Below, one piece after another: positions 41,499-50,822 of a DNA stretch of 64,000 nt. The position numbers and the translations under genes are program-made. The DNA is from Thermobifida alba. Its GTDB lineage: Bacteria > Actinomycetota > Actinomycetes > Streptosporangiales > Streptosporangiaceae. The DNA lies in NCBI RefSeq assembly GCF_023208015.1, contig NZ_CP051627.1, forward strand, positions 3,702,422-3,766,421, written 5' to 3'. Below the pieces are notes generated by a model. It was not told where the DNA came from and searched no databases. It saw only the letters and a list, made by a program, of their open reading frames with translations. The stretch's first letter is position 1. Each line of letters begins with the position of its first letter.

Positions 41499-42440
41499 AT
41501 GCCCGAGGCGCAGCGTCCGATCGTGGCCGGGGTGGACGGCTCCGCCAACGGGGACCGCGCGCTCGACTGGGCCGTGCTCCTGGCGGCCCGTGCGCGGCGG
41601 CCGCTGCGCGTGGTGCACGTCCCCGAACCGGGACTGCTGGCCCGCCTCGGCCTGCCGCCGCGGGAGGAGTCCACCGAGCGGCTGGCCCAAGCGGCCCGGG
41701 CGCTCGTCGACGACCGTGTCGCACGCGCCCGTCAGGTGGACGCGGACCTCGACGTCCGCGGGGAGGTGCTGGCGGGGTCCCGCGACCGCCTCCTGGAACG
41801 GGAGAGCCGCCACGCCCACCTGATGGTGGTCGGCTCCCACGGATACGGCGGAGTGGAGTCGCTGGTGACCGGGTCGGCAACGGCCCACCTGGTGCTCCGC
41901 GCCTCCTGCCCGGTGGTGGTCGTCCCGGAGGGGGCGTCCGCGGCCGCGGTCTCCCGCGTGGCGGTCGGCACCGACACGTCACGGGCCTCACACCCCGCCG
42001 TCGACCTGGCCTTCGCACTGGCCCGGCTGTGGCAGGCCCGGCTGCGGGTCGTGCTGGCGTGGGAGCCGTCGGTGTTCGCCTGGCCCGAGGAGCGCGGCGG
42101 CCCCTGGCCCGCCGACCAGGCGCCGTCCCCGGAGCAGGCCCGCGACCGCGTCTCCCGGCTCCTCGCCGCGCGCCGGGCCGAGTACCCGGACGTGCCGGTG
42201 GAGCAGGAGGTCGTGCCGGGCGCGGCGGTCCCGGTCCTGGTCGCCGAGAGCAACCGGGCGGACCTGCTCGTGGTGGGCTCCCAGGGCCACGGGCACGGCA
42301 TCATGGAGACGCTGAAGGACCTGGGCTCGGTGAGCCGCGGGGTGCTGCGCTACGCGCGCTGCCCGGTGGCGGTCGTCCCGGCGCGCCCCAGAGAGCAGGG
42401 CACGTCCAGCGGACGGTCGACCACCCCGCGGACCGGGTAG
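41499..42440 (+). CDS. Tandem universal stress protein
   Basis: Two Usp domains: the first starts RPIVAGVDGSANGDRALDWAVLLA and ends VVGSHGYGGVESLVTGSATAHLVL. The second ends VVGSQGHGHGIMETLKDLGSVSRGVLRYARCPVAVV, with a longer, altered nucleotide loop. Domain two opens with VAVGTDTSRASHPAVDLAF rather than the canonical GVDGS, so only domain one probably binds ATP well. ATG 41499 follows GAGGAGGGTCC. It lies 65 bp after the HTH-PPOX gene and 40 bp before the DevR-like regulator, mid-operon. Confidence 0.9.
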   Translation: MPEAQRPIVAGVDGSANGDRALDWAVLLAARARRPLRVVHVPEPGLLARLGLPPREESTERLAQAARALVDDRVARARQVDADLDVRGEVLAGSRDRLLERESRHAHLMVVGSHGYGGVESLVTGSATAHLVLRASCPVVVVPEGASAAAVSRVAVGTDTSRASHPAVDLAFALARLWQARLRVVLAWEPSVFAWPEERGGPWPADQAPSPEQARDRVSRLLAARRAEYPDVPVEQEVVPGAAVPVLVAESNRADLLVVGSQGHGHGIMETLKDLGSVSRGVLRYARCPVAVVPARPREQGTSSGRSTTPRTG

Positions 42441-42480
42441 GAGTAAGAGGGCTGCCCCCGCCGAGGAAGGACGGAAACCG

Positions 42481-43158
42481 ATGGCGGAAACCGCTGACCC
42501 GATCCGGGTCTTCCTGGTGGACGACCACGACGTGGTACGGCGCGGCGTCGCGGCCTTCCTGGAGGCGGAGGGCGACATCGAGGTGGTCGGCGAGGCGTCG
42601 ACCGCCGCCGACGCGATCGCCCGCATCCCCGCGGTACGTCCGGACGTGGCAGTGCTCGACGTGCGCCTGCCCGACGGCAGCGGCGTGGAGGTCTGCCGGG
42701 AGGTCCGCTCCCGCCTGCCGGAGCTGGCCTGTCTGATGCTCACCTCCTACTCCGACGACGAGGCCCTGTACCAGGCGGTCATGGCGGGGGCCGCCGGGTA
42801 CGTGCTCAAGCAGATCCACGGCGCGGACCTGGTGGGCGCGGTGCGCACCGTCGCGGGCGGCGGGTCGCTGCTGGACCCGCAGAGCACGGCCCGCATCATG
42901 GAGCGCATCCGCGACCGGTCGGAACGCGAGGACCCGCTGGCGCGCCTGTCGGAGCAGGAGCGCCGCATCTTCGACCTCATCGGCGAGGGGCTGACCAACC
43001 GGCAGATCGGCGAACGCGTCTTCCTCGCGGAGAAGACGGTGAAGAACTACGTCTCCAGCATCCTGGCCAAGCTGGACATGCAGCGCCGCACCCAGGCCGC
43101 CGCCTACGCGGCCCAGTTGAAGGCGGAGGCGGAGTCCGCCCGACGCCGCACCGAGTAG
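42481..43158 (+). CDS. devR: DevR/DosR-like response regulator
   Basis: The receiver domain (FLVDDHDVVRRGVAAFLE, acceptor Asp60 in VAVLDVRLPDGSGVEVCREVRS) and LuxR HTH (RRIFDLIGEGLTNRQIGERVFLAEKTVKNYVSSILAKLDM) match the DevR/DosR family closely. Of the two such regulators in the window (the other at 9204-9869) this is the one placed among USP genes, as DosR is beside Rv3134c. ATG 42481 follows GAGGAAGGACG. The DevS-like kinase lies 11.7 kb away at 54862 rather than adjacent. It is the presumed master activator of the island. Confidence 0.92.
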   Translation: MAETADPIRVFLVDDHDVVRRGVAAFLEAEGDIEVVGEASTAADAIARIPAVRPDVAVLDVRLPDGSGVEVCREVRSRLPELACLMLTSYSDDEALYQAVMAGAAGYVLKQIHGADLVGAVRTVAGGGSLLDPQSTARIMERIRDRSEREDPLARLSEQERRIFDLIGEGLTNRQIGERVFLAEKTVKNYVSSILAKLDMQRRTQAAAYAAQLKAEAESARRRTE

Positions 43159-43188
43159 CACCCGATCCGTTCCCCCGGAGGAGGGGTC

Positions 43189-44094
43189 ATGCCCGGAGTC
43201 AACAGCGGACTGATCGTGGCCGCGGTCGACGACACCGACGCGAGCCGCCGCGCCCTCGACTGGGCGGCGCGGGAGGCGCGGCTGCTGCGGCGGAGGCTGC
43301 GCGTGGTGCACGCGTTCGACTGGCCGCTGCGCCAGCGCGTGCCGCACAGCGCGCGCGGGTTCGACCTGGACGAGTTCGCCCTGGACGACTACGCCCGGCG
43401 GGTGGTGCACGAGGCCGTGGACCGGGTGCGGAAGCGGGAGCCCGAGGTGGAGGTGGACGCGCTGCACGTGGTCGGCGCGGTCGCCCCCACCCTGCTGCAG
43501 CAGTCCGAGGGGGCGCACCTGATCGTGGCGGGCTCCCGGGGGCTGTCGGGGGTGCGCGCGGTGGTGCTCGGCTCGGTCGGCCTCCAGCTCGCGGCGTTGG
43601 CGGAGTGCCCGGCCGTCATCGTGCCCGACCGGGAGACGGGGGCGCCCACCGGCCGCGTGGTGGTGGGCGTGGACGGCTCCCCGGCGGCGCTGGCCGCGGC
43701 GGACCGGGCGTTCGCGGCGGCCGACGCACGGAGGGCGACGCTGCGGGCGGTGGCCGTGGCGGGCCGCTCCTCCCACGGGGTGTTCGCCGCGATGGAGGCC
43801 CCCGAGGTCCTGAACGACCCGGAACGCGCGGCGGCCCTGGCGGAGGCCCGCCGCCGCCTCTCGGAGTCCCTGGCCGGCCTGCGGGAGCGCCACCCGGACG
43901 TGCACGTGGAGGAGGAGGTGCTGACCGGCCACCCCGCCGAGGTGCTGATCGCCGAGTCGCACTACGCCGACCTGGTGGTGGTCGGCTCCCGGGGCCGCGG
44001 CGGCTTCACCGGCATGCTGCTGGGCTCGGTCAGCCAGACCCTGCTGACCCACACGTACTGCCCGGTGATGGTGGTCCACGCGAGGAAGCGCTGA
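43189..44094 (+). CDS. Tandem universal stress protein
   Basis: Domain one (LIVAAVDDTDASRRALDWAAREA ... VAGSRGLSGVRAVVLGSVGLQL) and domain two (VVVGVDGSPAALAAADRAFAAA ... VVGSRGRGGFTGMLLGSVSQTLLTHTYCPVMVV) both carry the nucleotide-binding signature. Domain one has VDDTD in place of VDGS. ATG 43189 follows GGAGGAGG, 30 bp after the DevR-like regulator, so it is the last gene of the 40756-44094 operon. The 220 bp after it, up to the VapBC unit, hold no other gene. Confidence 0.9.
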   Translation: MPGVNSGLIVAAVDDTDASRRALDWAAREARLLRRRLRVVHAFDWPLRQRVPHSARGFDLDEFALDDYARRVVHEAVDRVRKREPEVEVDALHVVGAVAPTLLQQSEGAHLIVAGSRGLSGVRAVVLGSVGLQLAALAECPAVIVPDRETGAPTGRVVVGVDGSPAALAAADRAFAAADARRATLRAVAVAGRSSHGVFAAMEAPEVLNDPERAAALAEARRRLSESLAGLRERHPDVHVEEEVLTGHPAEVLIAESHYADLVVVGSRGRGGFTGMLLGSVSQTLLTHTYCPVMVVHARKR

Positions 44095-44314
44095 CCGGCG
44101 ACGCCGTCGAGAGGACCGACCCCGGCTCGGGGAATCCCGTGCCGGTCAAAAGAAGGATGGTCGCGCTCCGCCACCCCACATCCGATGGTCTTGACAAAAA
44201 CCGGCCATGACCTGCGATTTCATGCCCGCTCGTGTCAAGATCACGGCGGTTTCCACGGTGTCCACAGACGCCCAGCGTGTCGGGCTTTCTTCCACAACCT
44301 CCACACCGTAGTAT

Positions 44315-44327
44315 CTAGACAGTCTAG
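44315..44327. promoter_or_regulatory. Palindromic operator of the toxin-antitoxin pair
   Basis: CTAGAC-A-GTCTAG is a perfect 13-bp palindrome, 27 bp ahead of the antitoxin ATG (44354). It is AT-rich for the region and well placed for autoregulation by the antitoxin-toxin complex. Confidence 0.65.
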
Positions 44328-44353
44328 GCTTTTCGGATGTGAAGGTGATAGCG

Positions 44354-44608
44354 ATGCACTGGCAGATCCAGGAAGCCAAGCAGAGATTCAGCGAACTCGT
44401 CCGCAGCGCCAAGACCGAGGGGCCGCAGATCGTCACCCGGCACGGCGAGGAAGACGTCGTGGTCCTCGATATCGAGGAGTACCACCGGCTGATCGGCCGG
44501 ACCCAGGACTTCAAGGAATTCCTGTTCTCGGGCCCGAGCATGGACGACCTGGACCTGTCTCGACCGACCGACCACCCGCGCGAGATCGACCTGGGAGACG
44601 AGGCGTGA
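44354..44608 (+). CDS. Phd/YefM-type antitoxin
   Basis: This 84-residue antitoxin has the N-terminal Phd/YefM DNA-binding fold (MHWQIQEAKQRFSELVRSAKTEGPQIVTRHGEEDVVVLDIEEYHRLIG). An acidic C-terminal tail (FSGPSMDDLDLSRPTDHPREIDLGDEA) probably covers the toxin active site. ATG 44354 follows GAAGGTGATAGC; GTG 44339 would add five residues. Its stop overlaps the toxin GTG (GTGA), the usual coupling. The composition is less GC-rich than in the flanking USP and ATPase genes, suggesting separate acquisition. Confidence 0.9.
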   Translation: MHWQIQEAKQRFSELVRSAKTEGPQIVTRHGEEDVVVLDIEEYHRLIGRTQDFKEFLFSGPSMDDLDLSRPTDHPREIDLGDEA

Positions 44609-45024
44609 AGTACCTCGTCGATACCAATGTCATCTCCGAGATACGCAAGCCGAACTGCCATCCGAGTGTGCGCCGGTGGCAGGAGACGGTGTCCTCGGCC
44701 GACCTCTATCTGAGTGTGCTCGTCGTGGGCGAAATCGCACGCGGCATCGCGCGGCTGAGAGCACGCGACCCCCGCCAGGCCGCCGTGTTCGAGGACTGGT
44801 TGGAACGTCTACGGATCGGCTACGCCGACCGCCTCCTTCCCGTCACCGACGCTGTAGCCGTCGAGTGGGGACGGATGAGCTTCCCCGACCCGCTTCCCAC
44901 GGTCGACGGCTTACTGGCAGCGACCGCGAAGGTCTACGGGATGACTCTGGTGACCCGCAACACCAAAGACTTCCCTCCGGGCGTTCCGGTCCTCAATCCC
45001 TTTGAGGAAGGACCGTCCTTCTGA
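44605..45024 (+). CDS. PIN-domain toxin (VapC/FitB-type ribonuclease)
   Basis: This 139-residue PIN-domain RNase has its acidic catalytic residues in the expected places: YLVDTNVISE (first Asp), VLVVGEIARGIARL (Glu), PTVDGLLAATAKVYG (Asp), and VTRNTKDFPPGVPVLNPF. FitB/VapC toxins of this type cleave tRNA or rRNA when the antitoxin is degraded. GTG 44605 overlaps the antitoxin stop. A hairpin (45045-45088) lies just downstream and belongs to a dispersed element. Confidence 0.92.
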   Translation: MKYLVDTNVISEIRKPNCHPSVRRWQETVSSADLYLSVLVVGEIARGIARLRARDPRQAAVFEDWLERLRIGYADRLLPVTDAVAVEWGRMSFPDPLPTVDGLLAATAKVYGMTLVTRNTKDFPPGVPVLNPFEEGPSF

Positions 45025-45039
45025 CCCCGGCCTTGCAGC

Positions 45040-45090
45040 GATCCTGTCCCTAGGGCCATTTTCGACCACGCCGATGGCCCTGGGGACAAG
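45040..45090. repeat. Dispersed hairpin element, copy B (also a terminator candidate)
   Basis: TGTCCCTAGGGCCAT (45045-45059) pairs with ATGGCCCTGGGGACA (45074-45088), with one G-T. It aligns with 21294-21347 at about 77% identity over 53 bp. It lies 16 bp after the PIN toxin stop and before the convergent ATPase stop. Confidence 0.6.
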
Positions 45091-45118
45091 GCAGTGTGCC
45101 CAGGCGTGCGCCGCGTGT

Positions 45119-47800
45119 TCAGCGGCGGGCCAGTGCCCGGCGGACCGCCTTCTCGGCCTCGACCACCACCAGGACGCCGGCCGCCACCGGCACCAGGCGC
45201 CACCACGCGGCGGCCTCCAGCGGCTCCACCCGCAGCAGGACCTGGGTGGGCGGAAAGTACAGCGCCGCCACGTGCAGGGCGACCGCGGCGGCCGTCGCCA
45301 CCGCCAGGAACGGGTTGTGGTGCGGCGGCACCCGCAGCACCGACTGGGTGGCCGAACGGGCGTTGCCCGCCTGGAACGCCATGAACACCACCATCGTCGT
45401 CAGCGCCGCCGTCTGCGCCGCCGTCAGCGACCCGCTGCGCTGCCACTCCCACCAGAACATCGCCAGCGTGCCGACCGCCATCACCGCACCGGTCACCCCG
45501 ATCCGCTGCCACAGCAGCGCCGACAGGATGCCCTCCCCGCTGGACCGCGGCGGCCTGCGCAGCAGGTCCGGCTCGGCGCGCTCGAACACCAGGGCGATGT
45601 CCTGCACGCCGCTGGTCACCAGGTTCAGCCACAGCAGCTGGGCGGGCACCATGAGCAGCGGCCACCCCATCAGGGTGGAGGCGGTCAGCGCCAGGATCAT
45701 CGCCGCGCCGGTGGACACCAGGAAGAACACGGCGCGCCGGATGTTGTCGAAGGTGACGCGCCCCTCCTCCACCGCGTGCACGATCGTGGTGAAGTCGTCG
45801 TCGGCGAGCACGATGTCCGCGGCCTCCCGCGCCACGTCGGTGCCGCCCCGGCCCATCGCCACCCCCACCGACGCCGCCTTCAGCGCGGGCGCGTCGTTGA
45901 CGCCGTCCCCGGTCACCGCGACCACCTCGCCGTCGGCCTCCAGCGCCCGCACCAGCCGCAGCTTGCCCTCCGGGGGGATGCGGGCGTAGACGTCCACGTC
46001 CGCGACCGCCGCGCGCAGCCGCCCGTCGTCCAGGCCGGCGATCTCGTCGTGGGTGAGCACGGGCGCGTCCGGCTCGCAGATGCCCAGCTCCGCGGCGATC
46101 GCGCGGGCGGTGGCCCCGTGGTCGCCGGTGATCATGACCACCCGTATCCCCGCCTCGTGGCAGGCCCGCACCGACTCGCGCACCCCCGCGCGCGGCGGGT
46201 CCATGATGCCGACCAGGCCGAGCAGCACCAGCCCCGACGGGTCGTGCGGGTCGACCGGCGCCGCCCCCGGCTCGTACGGCCTGCTCACCGCCAGCGCCAG
46301 CAGCCGCAGCCCCTGCGCGGCCATCCGCTCCCCCGCCGCGTGCAGGCCGTCGGGGCGCACCGGTTCCGTGCCGGACTCCGCCACCTGGGCGTCGCACATC
46401 GCCAGCACCCGTTCGGGGGCGCCCTTGACGAACAGGACCTCCCGGTCCCCCCAGCGGCGGGCCGTGGCCGAGAAGCGGCGGGCGGGTTCGAAGTGCACCT
46501 CCGCCGTCTTCGGGAACACCGCGTCACGGGCCGCGTGCAGCAGTCCCGCGTCGTGGGCCGCGTCCAGCAGCGCCACCTCGGTGGGGTCGCCGCAGGCCTG
46601 GTCCGTCCCCTCCTCGGCGCGCGTCCGGGCCTCGTTGGTCAACGCCCCGCACAGCAGCACCAGGTGGTAGGGGTCGACGTGCTCGGGGTCGGCGGCGGCG
46701 ACGTCGTGCCGGTACGGGCGGACCGCGGCCGGACCGGTCTCGCCGTCCACCGGCGTCCACAGCCGCCGCACCGTCATCCGGTTCTCGGTGAGGGTGCCCG
46801 TCTTGTCCGACCCGATGACGGTGGCGCTGCCCAGCGTCTCCACCGCGGGCATCCGCCGCACGACGGCGTTGCGCCGCGCCATCCGGGTCACCCCGATCGC
46901 CAACGCCACGGTGAGCACGATCGGCAGGCCCTCGGGCACCGCCGCGACCGCGAGCGCCACCGCCACGAGGAGCAGCTCCACCGGGTCGCCGCCCCGCAGC
47001 AGCCCGAGCGCCATCACCGCCAGCGCGGAGACCAGCGTCGCGAGCGCGATGATCCGCGACAGCCGGCCCATCCGCTCCTTGAGGGGGGTGGCCGTCTCCG
47101 GTTCGTCCTTGAGGAGTCCGGCGATCGCGCCGAGTTCGGTCCCGGCGCCCGTGGCGTACACCACGCCCGTGCCGCGTCCGCTGACCACCATCGTCCCCGC
47201 ATACCCGACACCGGGACGGTCCCCCAGGCCCGTCTCCGCGGCCACCGTCTCGGTGGACTTGCCGACCGGTTCGGACTCCCCGGTCAGCATCGACTCGTCG
47301 ACCTCCAGGGCGTGCGCCTCCACTAGGCGGATGTCGGCCGGTACGCGGCTGCCCGACTCCAGCAGCACCACGTCCCCCGGCACCAGGGAGGCGCTCGCCA
47401 CCTCCAGGCGGCGGCCTCCCCGGACGACCCGGGCGTGCGGCTGGCTCAGGTTCGTCAGCGCCCGCACCGCCTGCTCGGCCCGGCGTTCCTGAACGAACCC
47501 GATGGCCGCGTTGACCAGCAGCGCCGCCGCGATCACCGAGGCGTCCAGCCACTCCGCGAGGACAACGGTGAGCGCGAGGGCGAACAGCAGGATGGCGATG
47601 ACCGGGCTGGCGAACTGGCGCAGGAACACCGCGACCGCCGACGGCGGCGGCGCCTCCTCCAGCGTGTTGGGACCGTGGCGTTCCAGGCGGCGGCGCGCCT
47701 CCTCGTCGCTCAGGCCGTCGGGGGCCGTCCCCAGCGCGGCGAACACCTCCCCGACCGGGACGGCGTGCCACTTCCGGTCCCGTACCGCAGGCCCGGTCAT
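45119..47800 (-). CDS. P-type cation ATPase, CtpF-like (P2A, calcium-type)
   Basis: The complete 893-residue P-type ATPase has an N-terminal cation-ATPase domain (DGLSDEEARRRLERHGPNTL), the actuator with LTGES, and an M4 motif AAVPEGLPIVLT. The phosphorylation site is IGSDKTGTLTENRM. The nucleotide domain has VFFVKGAPERVL-type sequence, and the hinge has VTGDGVNDAPALKAASVGVAMG. PEGLP and the C-terminal cation-ATPase domain place it with CtpF/PMA1-type P2A pumps. It follows a USP gene by 55 bp on the same strand, exactly the order of Rv1996-ctpF in the DosR regulon of Mycobacterium tuberculosis. The transported ion is inferred from the family. Confidence 0.93.
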   Translation of the reverse strand: MTGPAVRDRKWHAVPVGEVFAALGTAPDGLSDEEARRRLERHGPNTLEEAPPPSAVAVFLRQFASPVIAILLFALALTVVLAEWLDASVIAAALLVNAAIGFVQERRAEQAVRALTNLSQPHARVVRGGRRLEVASASLVPGDVVLLESGSRVPADIRLVEAHALEVDESMLTGESEPVGKSTETVAAETGLGDRPGVGYAGTMVVSGRGTGVVYATGAGTELGAIAGLLKDEPETATPLKERMGRLSRIIALATLVSALAVMALGLLRGGDPVELLLVAVALAVAAVPEGLPIVLTVALAIGVTRMARRNAVVRRMPAVETLGSATVIGSDKTGTLTENRMTVRRLWTPVDGETGPAAVRPYRHDVAAADPEHVDPYHLVLLCGALTNEARTRAEEGTDQACGDPTEVALLDAAHDAGLLHAARDAVFPKTAEVHFEPARRFSATARRWGDREVLFVKGAPERVLAMCDAQVAESGTEPVRPDGLHAAGERMAAQGLRLLALAVSRPYEPGAAPVDPHDPSGLVLLGLVGIMDPPRAGVRESVRACHEAGIRVVMITGDHGATARAIAAELGICEPDAPVLTHDEIAGLDDGRLRAAVADVDVYARIPPEGKLRLVRALEADGEVVAVTGDGVNDAPALKAASVGVAMGRGGTDVAREAADIVLADDDFTTIVHAVEEGRVTFDNIRRAVFFLVSTGAAMILALTASTLMGWPLLMVPAQLLWLNLVTSGVQDIALVFERAEPDLLRRPPRSSGEGILSALLWQRIGVTGAVMAVGTLAMFWWEWQRSGSLTAAQTAALTTMVVFMAFQAGNARSATQSVLRVPPHHNPFLAVATAAAVALHVAALYFPPTQVLLRVEPLEAAAWWRLVPVAAGVLVVVEAEKAVRRALARR

Positions 47801-47855
47801 CCGGCCCTCCCCCCGGAACCGGAGCGGCCCCGCCCCGCCGGTGCGCCGCCGGCAC

Positions 47856-48707
47856 TCACCGGACGGGCACCACCATGACCGGGCGGGTCGCGTTGTGCAG
47901 CAGACCGTGGGCGACCCGGCCCAACGCCAGCCGGGTGATCCCCCGACTGCTGTGCGCCCCCACCACGACGAGGCGGGCCGTCCGCCCCGCCTCGGTGAGG
48001 GCGACCACCGCGGGGGCCTCCACGACGTCGCGGACCACGGCGACGTCCGGGTAGCGCTCCTCCCACGGCCGCAGTTCCTCTTCCAGTTCCCGGGCCTGTG
48101 CGGCCTCCACCGCCTCGGGCTCGTACAGCAGCGGCCGCATGCCCGCGGACGGCAGGATCGGCTCCGACCAGGCCCGTACCGCGCGCACCCGCTTGCCGCC
48201 CAGTGTGGCCGCCTCGAACGCCTCCGCCAGCACGTGGTCGGACCGGCGGGTGCCGCTCACCCCCACCACGACCTCGGTGTCCTCCTCCGGGACCGTTCCG
48301 GTGACCACCACGGTCGGCACCGGCGCGTGCGCCGCCACCCGGTAGGCCACGGAACCGATCCGCAGTCCCGGGAAACCGCCCCGGCCCCGCAGGCCGACCA
48401 CCACCATCGCGGCGTCCCGGGCCTGCCGCAGCAGCGCCGACACCGGGGAGTCCACGATCACGGAGTCGACGACCTCCAGGCCGGACGCCGTCTCCAGGGC
48501 GCGTTCCCGGGCGGTGCGCACGACGCCCTGCGCCTCCTCCCGGATCGCTTCCGGGGGCCAGCCGAACGCGGCCTCCGCCACGGGCATCACGTAGGCGCTC
48601 ACCAGGGACAGCCGGTAGTGCCGCCGTTCGGCTTCGCGGGCCGCCCACACGACGGCGTCCAGCGCCTCCGCGGACCCGTCGACCCCGACCAGGACCGTTC
48701 GCTCCAT
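47856..48707 (-). CDS. Tandem universal stress protein, first gene of the ATPase operon
   Basis: Domain one (RTVLVGVDGSAEALDAVVWAARE ... VVGLRGRGGFPGLRIGSVAYRV) carries the nucleotide signature. Domain two (VVVGVSGTRRSDHVLAEAFEAA ... VVGAHSSRGITRLALGRVAHGL) has SGTR for DGS and a changed glycine loop (GAHSSRG), so it probably does not bind ATP. ATG 48707 is the promoter-proximal start, with the ATPase following. It is divergent from the CBS-BON gene, and the candidate DevR box lies in the shared 316-bp region. Confidence 0.9.
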   Translation of the reverse strand: MERTVLVGVDGSAEALDAVVWAAREAERRHYRLSLVSAYVMPVAEAAFGWPPEAIREEAQGVVRTARERALETASGLEVVDSVIVDSPVSALLRQARDAAMVVVGLRGRGGFPGLRIGSVAYRVAAHAPVPTVVVTGTVPEEDTEVVVGVSGTRRSDHVLAEAFEAATLGGKRVRAVRAWSEPILPSAGMRPLLYEPEAVEAAQARELEEELRPWEERYPDVAVVRDVVEAPAVVALTEAGRTARLVVVGAHSSRGITRLALGRVAHGLLHNATRPVMVVPVR

Positions 48708-48853
48708 GCCGACCTCCGATTCCCGCTTCCGTCCGACCTGTCACCGCCGCCGGCCCGGCCGCTCCGGGCCGCGGGCCCCGCCCGCCGACACCGCGGTCCC
48801 GCGACCTCGGAGGCGACGGCCTCGGCCGCGCGGTACGAGGGTCCGGCCTCCGC

Positions 48854-48867
48854 GGGACGTAAGGCAC
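48854..48867. promoter_or_regulatory. Candidate DevR/DosR box in the USP-ATPase / CBS divergent promoter
   Basis: GGGACGTAAGGCAC keeps the DosR half-site GGGAC and the GGCnC-type right side often seen in natural DosR boxes. It lies 147 bp from the USP start and 157 bp from the CBS start. The match is moderate. Confidence 0.4.
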
Positions 48868-49023
48868 TACCGAAAAAGGTGTTGCGAGTCGCACAGTGGT
48901 GGGCAGAAGGCGATGAGAGCGGACTACCCGGCCCGGGGGGTGGCATGCGTCCGGTGTGGCGCGGGGGCCGGACGCCTTCCGCCGCGTGGCCGGTCCGCCA
49001 GGTTCCGGGGGGAGTGGAACAGC

Positions 49024-49746
49024 ATGGGCAGCACCGTCGTCCGTGACGTCATGACGGCCGAACCGCCCTCGGTGACCGAGGACGCCAGCTTCAAGGACAT
49101 CGTCAGAACCCTGGTGAGGCACCGGGTGAGCGCGCTGCCGGTGGTGGACCGGGAGGGTCTGGTCGTCGGCGTGGTGTCGGAGGAGGACCTGCTCCACAAG
49201 GAGGAGTTCACCGGCGACGACGACTACTCGCCGCCGCTGCGCGCCCGGCTGCGCGCCCGGCTCAGCGGCGTGGGACCGCACGCGGGGAGCAGCGCGGCCA
49301 AGGCCGCGGCCAACCGCGCCGACCAGTTGATGTCGCACCCCGCGATCACCGTCTTCCCGGACACCCCGGTCACGCAGGCCGCCCGGACGATGGAGCGGCA
49401 CGGCGTGAAGCAGCTGCCGGTGGTGACCGACGGCAACCGGCTCGCCGGCATGGTCACCCGCCGCGACCTGCTGATGGTGTTCCTCCGCGACGACGAGGAC
49501 CTCGCCAAGGAGGTGCACGCCGAACTGGTGGAGACCATCCGGCCGGTGCGGGGGGAGCCCCCCGCCCTCTCCGTCGACGACGGCGTGGTCACCCTGTGGG
49601 GAACCGTGGAACGGCGCAGTCTGGCCCAGACCCTGGTGCGGCGGGTCGGCCACCTGGAGGGAGTGGTGGACGTCGTCAGCGACCTGGACTGGCGCATCGA
49701 CGACGTCGTCCCCGAGTACGTGCACTGGCGCGGTGACTCCTGGTGA
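49024..49746 (+). CDS. CBS-pair protein with C-terminal BON domain (Hrp1-like)
   Basis: Two CBS motifs (VRDVMTAEPPSVTEDASFKDIVRTLVRHRVSALPVVDREGLVVGVVSEEDLL and ADQLMSHPAITVFPDTPVTQAARTMERHGVKQLPVVTDGNRLAGMVTRRDLL) are followed by a BON domain (about residues 170-225, EVHAELVETIRP ... VDDGVVTLWGTVERRSLAQTLVRRVGHLEGVVDVVSDL). CBS pairs bind adenosyl ligands; Hrp1, a CBS protein, is DosR-regulated in mycobacteria. ATG 49024 follows GGGGGGAGTGGAAC. It starts a plus-strand series: CBS-BON, dehydrogenase, HAD, GH65, USP and kinase. Confidence 0.92.
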   Translation: MGSTVVRDVMTAEPPSVTEDASFKDIVRTLVRHRVSALPVVDREGLVVGVVSEEDLLHKEEFTGDDDYSPPLRARLRARLSGVGPHAGSSAAKAAANRADQLMSHPAITVFPDTPVTQAARTMERHGVKQLPVVTDGNRLAGMVTRRDLLMVFLRDDEDLAKEVHAELVETIRPVRGEPPALSVDDGVVTLWGTVERRSLAQTLVRRVGHLEGVVDVVSDLDWRIDDVVPEYVHWRGDSW

Positions 49747-49799
49747 GGCGGCGCCGCACGCTCCCGTCCGCCTGCCCGGCACCGTGGTGGAGGTGACTC

Positions 49800-50822
49800 A
49801 TGGCCGCTGCAGAGGAGATGTCCGCCTGGATCGTCGACCGCCCCGGCCCGCTCGCGGCGGGTCCGCTGCGCCGGGTCGTCCGGGAAGTGCCGCGGCCCAC
49901 GGGCCGGGAACTGCTCGTCCAGGTGGAGACGTGCGCGGTGTGCCGCACCGACCTGCACCTCGCCGAGGGCGACCTGCCGCCGAAGCGTCCCGGCACGGTT
50001 CCCGGCCACGAGGTGGTCGGCCGGGTGGTCGCCCGCGGCCCCGACGCCCGCACCGTGCCCGACGGCACCCGCGTGGGCGTCGCCTGGCTCCGCTCCACCT
50101 GCGGCGAGTGCCGGTACTGCCGGCGCGGGGCGGAGAACCTCTGCCCGGACTCCACCTACACCGGGTGGGACGCCGACGGCGGGTACGCCCAGTACCTGAC
50201 CGCCGACGAACGCTACGTCCACCCGCTTCCCGAGGGGCTTTCCGCGCGCACCGCCGCTCCGCTGCTGTGCGCCGGGATCATCGGCTACCGGGCGCTCAAC
50301 CGCGCCGAACTGCCCGAGGGCGGCGTGCTCGGCCTCTACGGCTTCGGCGCCTCGGCGCACCTCGCGGCGCAGGTCGCCGTGGCGCGCGGGGCCACCGTGC
50401 ACGTCATGACCCGGTCCCCGCAGGCCCGGGCCCTCGCCTTGGAGCTGGGCTGCGCCAGCGCCACCAACGCCTACGGCGCCCCGCCCGAACCCCTGGACTC
50501 GGCGATCCTGTTCGCCCCGGTCGGCGACCTCGTGCCGATTGCGCTGCGCGCACTCGACCGGGGCGGCACCCTGTCGGTGGCGGGCATCCACCTCACCGAC
50601 ATCCCCGCGCTCGACTACCGGCGCGACCTGTTCCAGGAACGCACCCTGCGCAGCGTCACCGCCAACACCCGCGCCGACGCCCGCGAGTTCCTCGCCTTCG
50701 CGGCCGAGCACCCGCTGACCGTGGCGACCACCCCGTACCCGTTCGACCGGGCCGACCAGGCGCTGGCCGACCTCGCCGCCGACCGGGTGAACGGCGCCGC
50801 CGTCCTCACCGTCCCCCGGTGA
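49800..50822 (+). CDS. Zinc-dependent alcohol dehydrogenase (AdhA-like)
   Basis: This is a 340-residue medium-chain dehydrogenase. Catalytic zinc ligands are in [17 protein letters not shown] and [11 protein letters not shown]. Structural zinc cysteines are in [16 protein letters not shown]. The segment [30 protein letters not shown] binds NAD(P); its G-F-G-A-S-A loop replaces the usual GxGxxG. The sequence resembles the zinc-binding alcohol dehydrogenase AdhA group ([24 protein letters not shown]). ATG 49800 follows GGAGGTGACTC. It is the second gene in the CBS-to-kinase series; fermentative or detoxifying roles fit an oxygen-limitation response. Confidence 0.9.
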   Translation: MAAAEEMSAWIVDRPGPLAAGPLRRVVREVPRPTGRELLVQVETCAVCRTDLHLAEGDLPPKRPGTVPGHEVVGRVVARGPDARTVPDGTRVGVAWLRSTCGECRYCRRGAENLCPDSTYTGWDADGGYAQYLTADERYVHPLPEGLSARTAAPLLCAGIIGYRALNRAELPEGGVLGLYGFGASAHLAAQVAVARGATVHVMTRSPQARALALELGCASATNAYGAPPEPLDSAILFAPVGDLVPIALRALDRGGTLSVAGIHLTDIPALDYRRDLFQERTLRSVTANTRADAREFLAFAAEHPLTVATTPYPFDRADQALADLAADRVNGAAVLTVPR

